The notes: generated from the letters alone by a model not told the origin. A stretch of DNA of 64,000 nt from Methylocaldum sp002005105 (GCF_051027545.1 NZ_CP194902.1:5208001-5272000); one strand, 5' to 3'. Shown: positions 36,230-45,551, numbered from the stretch's first letter. Made by a program: numbers and translations.

Positions 36230-37711
36230 TCACGAAATTTCGTGAGAATTGCGGGCTAGTCCCCCCGCCACGGCTCGGAAGTTTTCCAAGGCCGCTTCCA
36301 GATGTTCGACGATTTCCTGAGCCAAAATTTCCGGCTCGGGCAGGTTCTCCAACGAATCCAAGCTTTTGTCCTTCAGCCAAAACACGTCCAAGCTTGCTTT
36401 ATCCCGCGAAAGCAACTCTTCCACTGAAAAAAAACGAAAGCGTTCGGATATCTCGCGCTGATAACGATTCTCGGGGTTATAACACCGGATGAAATCCTGA
36501 AGGTCCTCGTACTTCATCGGCCGAGTCTTCAGGGTGAAATGCTGATTTGTACGAAGATCATAAAACCAGGTGCCCGAAGTACGGACCGTGCCGTCGTCGG
36601 CATGGTTGTCAAAGAAAACAACATTGGCCTTCACCCCGTTGGCGTAAAAAATGCCCGTGGGCAACCGCAGAATGGTATGCACGTCGCATTTCTCCAGAAG
36701 CTTGCGGCGGATTTTTTCGCCCGCGCCGCCTTCGAAAAGCACATTGTCCGGCAGCACCACGGCGGCCTGTCCGCCCGGTTTGAGCATGGTGCGGATGTGT
36801 TGCAGGAAGTTAAGCTGCTTGTTCGAAGTGGTTTCCCAAAAGTCCTGTCGCTGATAAACCAGGGATTCGCGATCGTCTTCCCCTGCGTCGGTGGTAAAGG
36901 TCATGCTGCTTTTCTTGCCGAAGGGCGGGTTCGCCAGCACGTAATCGAACAGTTCGCCCGGCGCGGAAAGTAAGGCATCGTCGCGCCTGATCGTCGGTTC
37001 TGCCTCCATACTGCCGATGTTGTGCAGCACCAGGTTCATCAGGCACAGGCGCCGGGTATTGGGCACGATCTCCCAGCCATGGAAAGTGTTGAATCGCAGA
37101 AACTTCTGCTCTCGATTGTTCAGCGGTTCGCCACGAAACTTGGTAAGCCAGTCGTAAGCCGCCAGAAAAAAACCTCCGGTGCCGCATGCCGGGTCCGCGA
37201 TGGTCTTCATCGGCAAGGGCCTGACGCACTCCACCATGGCCCGGATCAATGGGCGCGGCGTGAAATATTGGCCGGCGCCGCTCTTGGTGTCTTCAGCGTT
37301 CTTTTGCAGCAAGCCTTCGTACAGATCACCTTTTACGTCCGTGCCCATCTCCAGCCAGCTTTCCGCGTCGATCAACTGAATCAGCCGGTAAAGCTTGGCG
37401 GGGTCCTGAATCTTGTTCTGCGCCTTGAAAAAGATGGCGCCCAACATGCCGGATTGCCGGCCGAGTTCATGCAGAATGCGCAGGTATTGCTCTTCCAGTT
37501 CCATCCCGCTGCGGTTACGCAGACTCGCCCAGTCCAGCCCTTCGGGAATGGCAGATTTCTTCGCCTGGTGAACGCCGGTGACGTATTCATCGGCCATTTT
37601 CAGAAACAGCAGGAAAGTGAGTTGTTCCAGATAGTCGCCGTAGCCCAGGCCGTCGTCGCGCAGGGTGTGGCAGAAGTTCCAGACTTTCTGAAGCAAAGAG
37701 GACGTATTCAT
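36230..37711 (-). CDS. hsdM: Type I restriction-modification methyltransferase subunit
   Basis: 493 residues. An N-terminal HsdM_N helical domain (NTSSLLQKVWNFCHTLRDDG) is followed by the N6-adenine methyltransferase core. Motif I is DPACGTGGFFLAAYD and motif IV is NPPFGKKSS. It methylates adenine in the sequence specified by HsdS, protecting host DNA. The length is normal and both catalytic motifs are intact. In most type I loci hsdM, hsdS and hsdR are adjacent; here hsdM is separated from hsdS by four other genes on the same strand. It is followed closely by the caspase-like gene. Confidence 0.95.
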   Translation of the reverse strand: MNTSSLLQKVWNFCHTLRDDGLGYGDYLEQLTFLLFLKMADEYVTGVHQAKKSAIPEGLDWASLRNRSGMELEEQYLRILHELGRQSGMLGAIFFKAQNKIQDPAKLYRLIQLIDAESWLEMGTDVKGDLYEGLLQKNAEDTKSGAGQYFTPRPLIRAMVECVRPLPMKTIADPACGTGGFFLAAYDWLTKFRGEPLNNREQKFLRFNTFHGWEIVPNTRRLCLMNLVLHNIGSMEAEPTIRRDDALLSAPGELFDYVLANPPFGKKSSMTFTTDAGEDDRESLVYQRQDFWETTSNKQLNFLQHIRTMLKPGGQAAVVLPDNVLFEGGAGEKIRRKLLEKCDVHTILRLPTGIFYANGVKANVVFFDNHADDGTVRTSGTWFYDLRTNQHFTLKTRPMKYEDLQDFIRCYNPENRYQREISERFRFFSVEELLSRDKASLDVFWLKDKSLDSLENLPEPEILAQEIVEHLEAALENFRAVAGGLARNSHEIS

Positions 37712-37780
37712 CGAGTTAAAAAGGTACTTTCGCGGGTTTCAGAACCGGAGCCAGGAAATCCGCAGCATCGGATCGCGGAC

Positions 37781-37999
37781 TTAGACGTGGGTTTCGGCCT
37801 CGATGGTCTCGAACAACAAGCGCCGCGTATCGGCGCCGGGCGCCCGCTTGGACAGGTGCAGCATTTCGATGCCCACCACTCGGTTTTCCGCGTCGTAATC
37901 CACAACGATTCCCGGAGCAACCTCCTCGGACTCTACCGCCGTGATCTCGTTGAGGCTCAGATACAGTGCATCGGCCTCTCGGTCTATGGTCAGTTTCAT
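37781..37999 (-). CDS. DUF2283 protein
   Basis: 72 residues. The pattern KLTIDREADALYLSLNE, then GIVVDYDAENRVVGIEMLHL, is typical of DUF2283, a small beta-rich fold. Its start overlaps the end of the DUF4258 gene by 4 bp, so the two are coupled. DUF2283 and DUF4258 genes are often found side by side and behave like a toxin-antitoxin layout, but a function has not been shown to my knowledge. It lies 69 bp upstream of hsdM. Confidence 0.8.
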   Translation of the reverse strand: MKLTIDREADALYLSLNEITAVESEEVAPGIVVDYDAENRVVGIEMLHLSKRAPGADTRRLLFETIEAETHV

Positions 38000-38247
38000 A
38001 GCTTGCCTTTCATGTTTCGGTCGAAATAGACAGTGACTACCCGGATCGGTAAAACAGCCACGTTGAGCACCACTCGGAGAACGCGCCCGCCATGTTCGGG
38101 AATCTCCGCCAGACGGTGCTCCAGGTCCTCATCCAGCCGGTCGGGTTCCATCCGTCGCGGATGCTCCGCAACGCGCCTCACCCAATCTTCGTGGATCGCA
38201 CGTTTCTCCATGGCGTCTCGCGCGTGCCGGGTAAATTCAAGCTGCAT
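37996..38247 (-). CDS. DUF4258 protein
   Basis: 83 residues. The sequence LEFTRHARDAMEKRAIHEDW at the start and RVVTVYFDRNMKGKL at the end fit DUF4258, a small RelE/BrnT-like alpha-beta fold. It may be the toxin-like half of a pair with the overlapping DUF2283 gene. It is embedded between the HNH nuclease gene (106 bp upstream) and hsdM. Confidence 0.78.
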   Translation of the reverse strand: MQLEFTRHARDAMEKRAIHEDWVRRVAEHPRRMEPDRLDEDLEHRLAEIPEHGGRVLRVVLNVAVLPIRVVTVYFDRNMKGKL

Positions 38248-38353
38248 CGTGCAACGCCTCTACCCACAGTCCCTGATTTTTCCGTGAATCGATGGCTTTT
38301 ACCGCTGTACGGTTCCAGACTCTTGGATTCAACGAGGGCGCATCCATTCGTGT

Positions 38354-39136
38354 CTATACGCAATCTAACAGCATTTCAACACAGGGCTTTTCCCTGTGCA
38401 TTTTGAGAATTCGTCGGGCAAAAATGGAGAGTTCGGCACTGTCCTCAAGCGCTTGGGCCAAGTCTTCCATAAATCCCAAATAGGCATTCTCGATGTCCAT
38501 GTCTCCGGTATCGAGGCGCTTGTGCAGCTTGTCCGCTTGTTTGACCCAACGTTCGAGGTTGAGCGCCAGCAGCCGGCGCTGCTCATTCAATTCAGGGTGG
38601 TCAAGGTGATAAAGCTTGACGGATTCCCTTACTCGATATTCGCAAATTGAATCTTCCGAATACGCCGGGCAAGGAGTCCCGTCGGCCCGGAAGTCTAAAA
38701 GACCGGGATCTCTTGGACTGCACGGGTCCAGCAACACCGGCCGCTCGGCGTCTAGTTCCTCTGCACAGGTTGCTTGGCTACAGCCATCCAGCAGCGGGAA
38801 GAAATCGCCTTTCCCTTCGACTTCGCCGGTTTCCGGGTTTGTCCGTCGCGAATTGCAAAAGGTGCAGGAAAACCGAAAATTGCGTACCGAAAAGGCAAGC
38901 CAGGGGTACTTGGCCTTCGGCCGGAAATGATCCACGGCGTTGTCCGATCGTATTTGCCGCGCCTCACAGTACCAGCATTTGCCGTGCGAAAGATCCTTAA
39001 GCTCCTTCTTCAAGGCAGACCAGACTTCGGAATAATCTGCGGGCTTTTCACCGTTGGTGACAGATTCTTTTGCTTCTTCGGCCATTTTTCGCCAATCTTC
39101 GGAAGGATTTATATGGCGAATATCACGTCTTCTCAT
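38354..39136 (-). CDS. HNH endonuclease, PtuB-like (TIGR02646 type)
   Basis: About 260 residues. The nuclease core is CWYCEARQIRSDNAVDHFRP followed by KAKYPWL and then CTFCNSRR. That gives a CxxC pair, the catalytic DH, and a second CxxCN, as in HNH proteins of Septu systems and some retron-associated nucleases. It should cut DNA or RNA when licensed by the ATPase encoded 11 bp upstream. The ATG at 39136 (MRRRDIRHINP) is preferred; a longer frame upstream runs into the ATPase gene. The whole two-gene unit sits inside the type I restriction operon. Confidence 0.82.
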   Translation of the reverse strand: MRRRDIRHINPSEDWRKMAEEAKESVTNGEKPADYSEVWSALKKELKDLSHGKCWYCEARQIRSDNAVDHFRPKAKYPWLAFSVRNFRFSCTFCNSRRTNPETGEVEGKGDFFPLLDGCSQATCAEELDAERPVLLDPCSPRDPGLLDFRADGTPCPAYSEDSICEYRVRESVKLYHLDHPELNEQRRLLALNLERWVKQADKLHKRLDTGDMDIENAYLGFMEDLAQALEDSAELSIFARRILKMHREKPCVEMLLDCV

Positions 39137-39146
39137 AAACCATTGT

Positions 39147-40847
39147 TTATTTTTGTTCCTTTCTTGCCCGCTCCTTGGCTCGCTCCACGGCCCGCTTGAT
39201 GAGTTCCATTGCACGGGGATTGGATTTATCCAGCGTCCTCGCACCTGCCCCTTCTGTCCCCACCTCCGCTTCCAATAATTCATGCCTGAGTTTCAGGTAT
39301 TCGGTGAAAACCGGGTCGCGCATTTCGAAACGAAAACCCAGGCTTTCGAGCTGGGCGTTCAGCTTTTCCAGTTCCTTTTTGTCCTCCTCGCTGAGGCTTT
39401 CACCCTTGGCGGCGATCTTGCGCTGATCCTCCAGCAGCTTTAAGGTGGGTTTATCCACCGTGGCCGGAAGCCCGAACATATCGCTGGTCAGGATTCCCGC
39501 GAACCCCATCCCGCGTGGGTCTATGGAAGGACGGGATGCGGCAACCTTCTGGCTGTCCGGCTCGCGGGTAAGGATTTGCACTTGCTTGGCATTCAAAGCC
39601 GCAATCGCCAAGGGGTTATGCGTGGTCAGAACGACATGGCTGGACTTTCGGGTTTGTTCGTCGGTGCCGACAAACTTTTCGAGAAATTCCAGATAATCCA
39701 TCGCCCAACGCGGATTCAAATGCGTATCCGGTTCATCCAGCAGGAACAGGCTTTCCTGTTCCGCGGTGAACCGCAGCAATCCCAGCACCGTCAAAAGCTG
39801 CTGCTCGCCTTCCGAAAGTTCCCGGAACTCCACCGCACCGGCATTTTTGCTCAGCTTCACCCGGATACGGACCTCGGCGATCAATTCGGAGATATAGGTG
39901 CTTTCCAGCTCCTTGAAAAACTCGTGCGGCGGCAAGTCATTGAGCAGGGTTCGAAGCGATTCGGTATCTCGGACGAAAAGATAGAGGTGTTCGTTTGTTT
40001 CCTTACGCCGAAAATCAAGCGTTACCTTATGGTTCAAGCGAATGGGTGCAAGAGATATTTCATATAAACGGTCTAAAAATCGTTGAACTACACCTCTCGC
40101 AAACCAAAATCGCTTATCTCCTTTTCCAGTCGGGTCTGTTTTTTTCTTTGCCCAGCTCGGTTTGTTATGTAGAACAAATAGTACCGAGTCAATGCCGCCG
40201 TTGGGATCAATACCCAGATAATCACTCAAAAAGCCCTGAACGGCATCATCTTGCTTGAGCATGAAGGCGAGCAAAACGAACTGGCTATGAATCGGCCGCG
40301 CATAGAACAAGGGCCGCATAGGGCTATCTTCGCCTGCCAGCAAATCATCGTAAAAACGCTTTTGATGTTCGTCGAAATGCCTTTCCAAACGGTTGCTGGG
40401 ACCGGAGTAATAGCCGAACACGTAATTCGGCAGGTATTTGTTTTTTTCCTGCCTGAAGCGGGAATATTTGATGTCCTGGCCCGGCGGTGCCGCTGAGTTG
40501 TGTTCGGCCGACGTGAACAAAGGAACCTGCTCTGGAGCGGCGGATTTTTGCATGGTGTCCGGATCACTTTCGTAGACCCGAATGATGTAGGGTTCGCCGA
40601 TGCGGTCTGGATCGGCGTCGATCGCGATGCGCTGGCCCCGGCAACGATATTCAAGCTTATACGCGAAAGGCGGTTTGGGTTTGCCCAAATCGAGGTCACG
40701 GAAAATCAGAACCAGGGCTTCCAGGACGTTCGACTTGCCGGTGCCGTTCCAGCCGATGACCACCGTCACCCAATCGCCTTCCGAAAAGTCGATCTCGACC
40801 TCGCTGAGGTTCTTGAAGCGCTTGATCCAGAGCTTGTCGAGACGCAT
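39147..40847 (-). CDS. AAA/ABC-type ATPase, PtuA-like
   Basis: 566 residues of the SMC/RecF-like ATPase class used in defence systems. Walker A is VIGWNGTGKSNVLEAL near residues 32-47. The ABC signature is ELSEGEQQLL, Walker B is LFLLDEPDTHLNPRW, and the His switch is VVLTTHNPLAIA. The last 100 residues are charged and helical. With the downstream HNH nuclease gene it has the make-up of a Septu (PtuA-PtuB) anti-phage system, in which the ATPase controls the nuclease. It begins 5 bp after hsdS. A retron-type ATPase is the alternative, but no reverse transcriptase is present. Confidence 0.85.
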   Translation of the reverse strand: MRLDKLWIKRFKNLSEVEIDFSEGDWVTVVIGWNGTGKSNVLEALVLIFRDLDLGKPKPPFAYKLEYRCRGQRIAIDADPDRIGEPYIIRVYESDPDTMQKSAAPEQVPLFTSAEHNSAAPPGQDIKYSRFRQEKNKYLPNYVFGYYSGPSNRLERHFDEHQKRFYDDLLAGEDSPMRPLFYARPIHSQFVLLAFMLKQDDAVQGFLSDYLGIDPNGGIDSVLFVLHNKPSWAKKKTDPTGKGDKRFWFARGVVQRFLDRLYEISLAPIRLNHKVTLDFRRKETNEHLYLFVRDTESLRTLLNDLPPHEFFKELESTYISELIAEVRIRVKLSKNAGAVEFRELSEGEQQLLTVLGLLRFTAEQESLFLLDEPDTHLNPRWAMDYLEFLEKFVGTDEQTRKSSHVVLTTHNPLAIAALNAKQVQILTREPDSQKVAASRPSIDPRGMGFAGILTSDMFGLPATVDKPTLKLLEDQRKIAAKGESLSEEDKKELEKLNAQLESLGFRFEMRDPVFTEYLKLRHELLEAEVGTEGAGARTLDKSNPRAMELIKRAVERAKERARKEQK

Positions 40848-40852
40848 AACGG

Positions 40853-42610
40853 CTACGGCGTCACGACGCGGGACACGTAGTCCTGGGTATCCCGGCGCTC
40901 GATCGAGACGGCTTTCTGCTTATAAAGGTCGCGAAGCTCGATGTAGAACGCCTCGATGTCCGCGGCCGTGTTGGCGCCATCCAAGCCGCAACCACTGAGC
41001 AAATCGGCAGCGCTCATGGCTTCGCCGGAATCGGGCAACACTTCGAGTATGGGTTTCACGCGCTCTCCTGCTTCTTTCTTGGGTCGGAGGACTCTTCTGG
41101 GGCGGGGTTCGGCTTCTCTTTCTTCACGAGCTCGACGGATGCGTTCAAGCAAGAGACTCGCGGGTTCGTCTTCGGGGTTTTGCGGTACCAGCTTTCCGGC
41201 AAATGCACTGCTCAGAATGTTTTGCCGCTGGGCTTCGCACAGAAGTAACTTTTCGTTAATCTCAAATTCCTGAATCTCAAGCTGTCTATTTGCTTCGTCT
41301 AAGATGTTCATGATTTCTCGCTGCTCTTCAACAGAAGGCAGAGGCACCGGAAAGGTTCGCAATGTCGATAAGTTTATTGAAGCAAGATTCGTAGTTTGCT
41401 TGCCGCCTTGGATAAACCATTGCTGTCCAAAGCTGTTGCCGTGATGGGAGACGAATTTCGAAGAAATTTCATCGATAAAAAGCCGTACGCGAAAAACATG
41501 GTTCTGGTGAATACAAACCGCTAACTGCCTTTCCCAAACCCAGCCACGTCCGAGTTTATCGAGATCGCCGCCTTCGTTGAACAAAATGTCTCCATTCTGC
41601 AAGGCAAGGTCTTCAATTTCCCTTTCAGAGGCAAGAATTGTCTTAACCTGTTTAAGATCGAGATATCCGCGCTGGACATTGGCAACGCGCAAGTAAGGCA
41701 CTTCTTGAAGAATGGTTCCCTCCTTGTATTTGGTACCCTTGGCGACGCCAGAAACAATCTCGCCAACTTGATCGAGAGTCGCCCAACACCATCCCTCCGG
41801 CAATTCTTGCAACGTACTCGTATCCGGCTCGACCGGCTCCGGGTATCGGTCGCGCCATTTCTCGGGCGGCTTTTTTCCTTGGGCCTCGTACTTGGCGAGT
41901 TGCTTTTCTTCCCAGCGCCGGCGGCGTTCCTTAAGGATGCGCTGTAACAGTTGTTCCCCTGTTTCAGGTGGCGGGCCACCGGCATCGGCCTGTACGTGTC
42001 GCTGCTCCCGCCAAGCCTGCGTAAGCCTGCCTTCGACGGCGGATTTCAGCAGGGATTTGCGATAGAGCGAGAGTTTGACTTTGGCAGCTTGGAGTTCAGC
42101 GATGCCAGCATCTAGTTCGGAGAATAATTCTTCGAGTTTATTGACAATGGTCTTTTGCGTGCGAGGCCCTGGCATCTGAAACGGATAATTTGCAAAGGTT
42201 GCTGGCTTAATTCGCATAAGCGAACCTCCAACACCCGAAGCATTACCCGCTAGAAAATCGCGGAACTTCGTTTGTCGCATGAAGTACATCAAATATTCTG
42301 GAACGAGCACCGAGCAGCGATCAAATACTATCCACTCGGTTGAAGCTATTTGCCTTCTTTTTGTTCCCGGTTGCACAACCCAAGTACGGTTAATTCTTGG
42401 GTTTATCTTGCATAATAGGACCATCCCCTCAGAAACGGTCTGCTTGTTGGAGCCGATTTCGCTCCCGGTGACGACTTCAGGACTGCCAGACTCGAAAGAC
42501 GGCACACTATAAAGCTCAAACTGCTCATCAGGGAATTCAGATGGGTTAATACCGTTCCCTGAAGCTAGAGGAAGCTCGCAAAATGGGATATGCAACCAGC
42601 CGGCGCTCAC
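40853..42610 (-). CDS. hsdS: Type I restriction-modification specificity subunit
   Basis: 585 residues. Two target recognition domains are visible. The first ends near IKPATFANYPFQMPGPRTQK and the second near INLSTLRTFPVPLPSVEEQR. Each is followed by a long conserved helix (KLEELFSELDAGIAELQAAK and ILDEANRQLEIQEFEINEKL). The N-terminal domain sets one half-site and the C-terminal domain the other. A tail of more than 100 residues follows the second helix. The GTG start overlaps the hsdR stop (GTGA), so translation should be coupled to the end of hsdR. The amber codon within hsdR may therefore lower HsdS output. Confidence 0.92.
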   Translation of the reverse strand: MSAGWLHIPFCELPLASGNGINPSEFPDEQFELYSVPSFESGSPEVVTGSEIGSNKQTVSEGMVLLCKINPRINRTWVVQPGTKRRQIASTEWIVFDRCSVLVPEYLMYFMRQTKFRDFLAGNASGVGGSLMRIKPATFANYPFQMPGPRTQKTIVNKLEELFSELDAGIAELQAAKVKLSLYRKSLLKSAVEGRLTQAWREQRHVQADAGGPPPETGEQLLQRILKERRRRWEEKQLAKYEAQGKKPPEKWRDRYPEPVEPDTSTLQELPEGWCWATLDQVGEIVSGVAKGTKYKEGTILQEVPYLRVANVQRGYLDLKQVKTILASEREIEDLALQNGDILFNEGGDLDKLGRGWVWERQLAVCIHQNHVFRVRLFIDEISSKFVSHHGNSFGQQWFIQGGKQTTNLASINLSTLRTFPVPLPSVEEQREIMNILDEANRQLEIQEFEINEKLLLCEAQRQNILSSAFAGKLVPQNPEDEPASLLLERIRRAREEREAEPRPRRVLRPKKEAGERVKPILEVLPDSGEAMSAADLLSGCGLDGANTAADIEAFYIELRDLYKQKAVSIERRDTQDYVSRVVTP

Positions 42611-43119
42611 GCCACCAACTCCCGATTCATCTCACTCATCAATTCATCCAACTCCGGCCCGAACACTTTCCACGCGCCGGCCAATCCGCCGCGGTTAGCA
42701 AAAGGCGCGTAGTCTAGGTCACTTCGCTCCACCGCACAATTGGCGGCGATGTGATCCTTGATCTGCCGCAGCCACGCGGTTTGCTCCTCGGTGAAAGCCT
42801 GGCCGCGCCGGGCGTTGTGGCGGAATATCCAATCCTTGAAACGGCTGTCCACTTGCTCGGCGAAAGGCCGGAGTTCGGAATCCAGGCCGATGGCGAAACG
42901 CACCAGGGCCACGATGTCCGTCAGCCGGCGCTTGAGCTCGGCCCCTTTCACTTGGCTCTGCTGCACCCGCTGGTAGGCGCTCCACAGCTTTTCATTGGTC
43001 AGCAGCAGTGGCGGACGGGACAGGGCCTCGTGCAATTCCTCGACGATATCGAACGTCAGCGCCCGGCGCTGGTAGGGCTGCGCGTAGAAAAAACCGAGCG
43101 CGGCGATTTCGTCCTTGTG
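42607..43119 (-). pseudogene. hsdR: C-terminal part of hsdR, cut off by an in-frame stop
   Basis: Directly after the TAG at 43120-43122 the same reading frame continues for 170 codons (HKDEIAALGFFYAQPYQRRA and onward). It covers the HsdR C-terminal region that docks on the methyltransferase core, and ends at the normal stop overlapping hsdS. The frame is otherwise intact, so a single base change (GAG to TAG would restore FIDEHKDE) explains the break. An internal start at 43035 could give a 142-residue fragment. Confidence 0.88.
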
Positions 43120-45372
43120 CTAATCGATGAAGGCTTTGAAGCTGGCGATCACCTGCTCCGCCATGGCCTCGGCTTCCGCGCCGAAGCCCTGGAAGGTGAC
43201 ATGATCGAGATTGACGGTGTCGATGAGCTGGTCCCGCTCCAGTCGTACCGCCTCGATGACCTGCCGCAACTCGGGTCTGTCGAAGGGCTTGCAGGCTTCG
43301 AATACCAAGGCATCGCGGGCGGCTTGAAGTTGCTCCGGCGTCGCGTCGTCCTCGCTGGCAAGCTGGTGTTGCCGTTTGGCTTCCGCTGCCGCTCGGTCGG
43401 GATCCACCGCCAACAACAGATTCCGGGCCAATTCGGCCAAGGAAGTCCCGCCGGACTCCTTGACGATGCGGGCGCGGGCCTTGTCGTCCAGCCGCTTGTC
43501 TAAGCGCAGCAGGCGATTGGCGAGAGACAGCACGGTCTCGTCGCCGCGGGTGCCGGCGGCGATGTTTTGCAGCAGGTCCTTAAGCGATGCTCGCGGCAGA
43601 CGCTCGATGGGACGGCTGTCGGTCTTGAGGGACTTCGTGACGCCCACCGCGTCGATCAGCACGAAGCCGTCCTTGGCGTATTCGGCGCTGGGCGTGACCT
43701 TGCGCAGGTCCTCGAAGCCCAGGCTGCGCACGCCCCGGCCTCTCATCTGCTCATAGTAATTCCTGCTGCGCACGTCCCTCATAAAGAGCAGAACCTCGAT
43801 CGGTTTCACGTCAGTGCCGGTGGCGATCATGTCCACCGTGACGGCAATGCGCGGGTTGTACTCGTTGCGGAACTGGGAAAGCACGGACTGCGGATCTTCG
43901 TCCTTCACGCCATAGGTGACTTTCTTGCAGAAGGCGTTTCCTTCCCCGTATACCTCGCGCACGATCTGGATGATGTCATCGGCGTGGCTGTCGGTCTTGG
44001 CGAAGATCAGGGTTTTCGGTACTTCCTTGCGGCGCGGGAAGAGTTCGGATTCCACAGCCCGCTTCATGGCCTGGATGACGTGACGGATCTGGCTGGGGTT
44101 GGCGACCGAACGGTCCAGGTCCTTGCCGGTGTATTCCTCGTCTTCGTCCTGCTGCTGCCAGCGCTTCTTGCGGGTGAGGCGGTCGCGCCGGTCGATCCAC
44201 TCGCCGGCCTTGACCTTGGCCCCCTTCCTGGTGGTGGCGGTTTCGATGAGGTATTCGCTGTAAGGGACGTTTACGCCATCGGCCACGGATTGCTCGTAGC
44301 TGTACTCGCTAACGACGTTTTCATTGAAAAAACCGAAGGTGCGCTTGTCGGGCGTGGCGGTCAGGCCGATCAGAAAGGCGTCGAAATAGTCGAGCACTTG
44401 TTTCCAGAGGTTGTAAATGGATCGGTGGCACTCATCGATGATGATGAAATCGAAGGTTTCCACCGGAATGGCCGGGTTGTAGACCACGGGCCGGGGCTCG
44501 GCATTCGCGGGACGATACTCAGCCGGGGAAATGTCTTCGGCCGATTCGTCCAGCGGTTCGCCTTTCAGCAGGGAGCACAGGCGCTGAATGGTGCAGATGC
44601 AAACCTTCGCGGCAGGGTCGATGCCGGCCCCACCAACGCGTTGCACCGGATAGAGCTCGGTGAAATGGCGCGGGTCGTCCGGGGGCCTGTAGGCAGCGAA
44701 TTCCTGGTGAGCCTGCACGCCCAGGTTGCGGGTATCCACCAGGAACAATATCCGCTTGGCCCTGGCATGGTGCAGCAGGCGGTAAGCCGCAGTGATCGCA
44801 GTATAAGTCTTGCCGGCCCCCGTCGCCATTTGAATCAGGGCATGCGGATGAGCGGCGGCGAAAGAGGCTTCCAGACCCTGAACGGCTTTGAACTGGCAAT
44901 CGCGCAAGCGATCCGAGAGCAAGGGCGGAAATTCGCTTTGCAGGCGGGCGCGTAGCGATGCGCCCTCGGCCAGCCAGAACTTGAACGTTTCGGGACGGAA
45001 GAACTGGAATACCTCCCGCGAACGTGGCGCCGGGTCGCGAGCGTCGGTGAATCGCGTCACCGAGCCGGTGCTCTCGTAGAGAAAAGGCAAGGGCTGATGA
45101 TCGACGAACCACTTCAGCTTGCTGGCGGCGTAGCGGGCGGTCTGGTCCTCAATGAAAGTAAGAATGGTGGGCTGCGGCTTCGCCTCGATAACGCCCACGG
45201 GCTTCCGGTCGATGAACAGCACGTAATCGGCAGGACCGGTATCCGTGGGGTATTCCCGAATCGCCACCCCCATCGCTGCGCCCAAGTTCATGGCGCCCAG
45301 GTCTTGAATGATCCAACCGGCTTGGACCAAATGGCGGTCGATCTCCTGGCGAGCCTTGGCTTCAGGCGTCAC
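43120..45372 (-). CDS. hsdR: Type I restriction endonuclease subunit, truncated by an amber codon
   Basis: 750 residues up to the stop. The nuclease motif is PADYVLFIDRKPVGVIEAK (Asp49, Glu63 and Lys65). The translocase motor has Walker A MATGAGKTYT near residue 182 and the DEAD-type box IIDECHRS. Later helicase motifs such as FAKTDSHADDII and MIATGTDVKP are complete. What is missing is the C-terminal helical domain needed for stable assembly with HsdM and HsdS, encoded in frame just beyond the TAG. Unless the codon is read through, the strain probably modifies but does not restrict. It is the first gene of the island operon. Confidence 0.93.
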   Translation of the reverse strand: MTPEAKARQEIDRHLVQAGWIIQDLGAMNLGAAMGVAIREYPTDTGPADYVLFIDRKPVGVIEAKPQPTILTFIEDQTARYAASKLKWFVDHQPLPFLYESTGSVTRFTDARDPAPRSREVFQFFRPETFKFWLAEGASLRARLQSEFPPLLSDRLRDCQFKAVQGLEASFAAAHPHALIQMATGAGKTYTAITAAYRLLHHARAKRILFLVDTRNLGVQAHQEFAAYRPPDDPRHFTELYPVQRVGGAGIDPAAKVCICTIQRLCSLLKGEPLDESAEDISPAEYRPANAEPRPVVYNPAIPVETFDFIIIDECHRSIYNLWKQVLDYFDAFLIGLTATPDKRTFGFFNENVVSEYSYEQSVADGVNVPYSEYLIETATTRKGAKVKAGEWIDRRDRLTRKKRWQQQDEDEEYTGKDLDRSVANPSQIRHVIQAMKRAVESELFPRRKEVPKTLIFAKTDSHADDIIQIVREVYGEGNAFCKKVTYGVKDEDPQSVLSQFRNEYNPRIAVTVDMIATGTDVKPIEVLLFMRDVRSRNYYEQMRGRGVRSLGFEDLRKVTPSAEYAKDGFVLIDAVGVTKSLKTDSRPIERLPRASLKDLLQNIAAGTRGDETVLSLANRLLRLDKRLDDKARARIVKESGGTSLAELARNLLLAVDPDRAAAEAKRQHQLASEDDATPEQLQAARDALVFEACKPFDRPELRQVIEAVRLERDQLIDTVNLDHVTFQGFGAEAEAMAEQVIASFKAFID

Positions 45373-45450
45373 ACTCCCCTCCCCAATGAATTGTTGTTAT
45401 TAAAATAGCCGCTTTGAATGCCACCGGGCTGCATTGCGGCGCGGCATTAG

Positions 45451-45551
45451 AGCATTTTCATATCGAGTGTAGAGGCGAATTCACTTGCGCATTCAAAGCA
45501 ACGGAGGCGAAAAAATTCGCCTCTACGCCGTAAATGCGAACCGAAAATGCT
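45451..45551. repeat. 101-bp inverted-repeat element
   Basis: The outer ends pair (AGCATTTTC at the left, GAAAATGCT at the right). Inside them GTAGAGGCGAATT pairs with AATTCGCCTCTAC. The whole forms a long imperfect palindrome and looks like a small mobile or REPIN-type repeat. Confidence 0.7.

Noticed and set aside
39137..39283. A longer N-terminus for the HNH nuclease
   Set aside because: It would overlap the ATPase gene by over 130 bp and is low in conserved features; the ATG at 39136 starts a normal domain.
38354..40847. A retron including the ATPase and HNH genes
   Set aside because: No reverse transcriptase gene or msr-msd-like region is found between or beside them.
43567..44955. A 462-codon plus-strand frame across hsdR
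   Set aside because: hsdR on the minus strand has all helicase and nuclease motifs, so the plus frame is a shadow.
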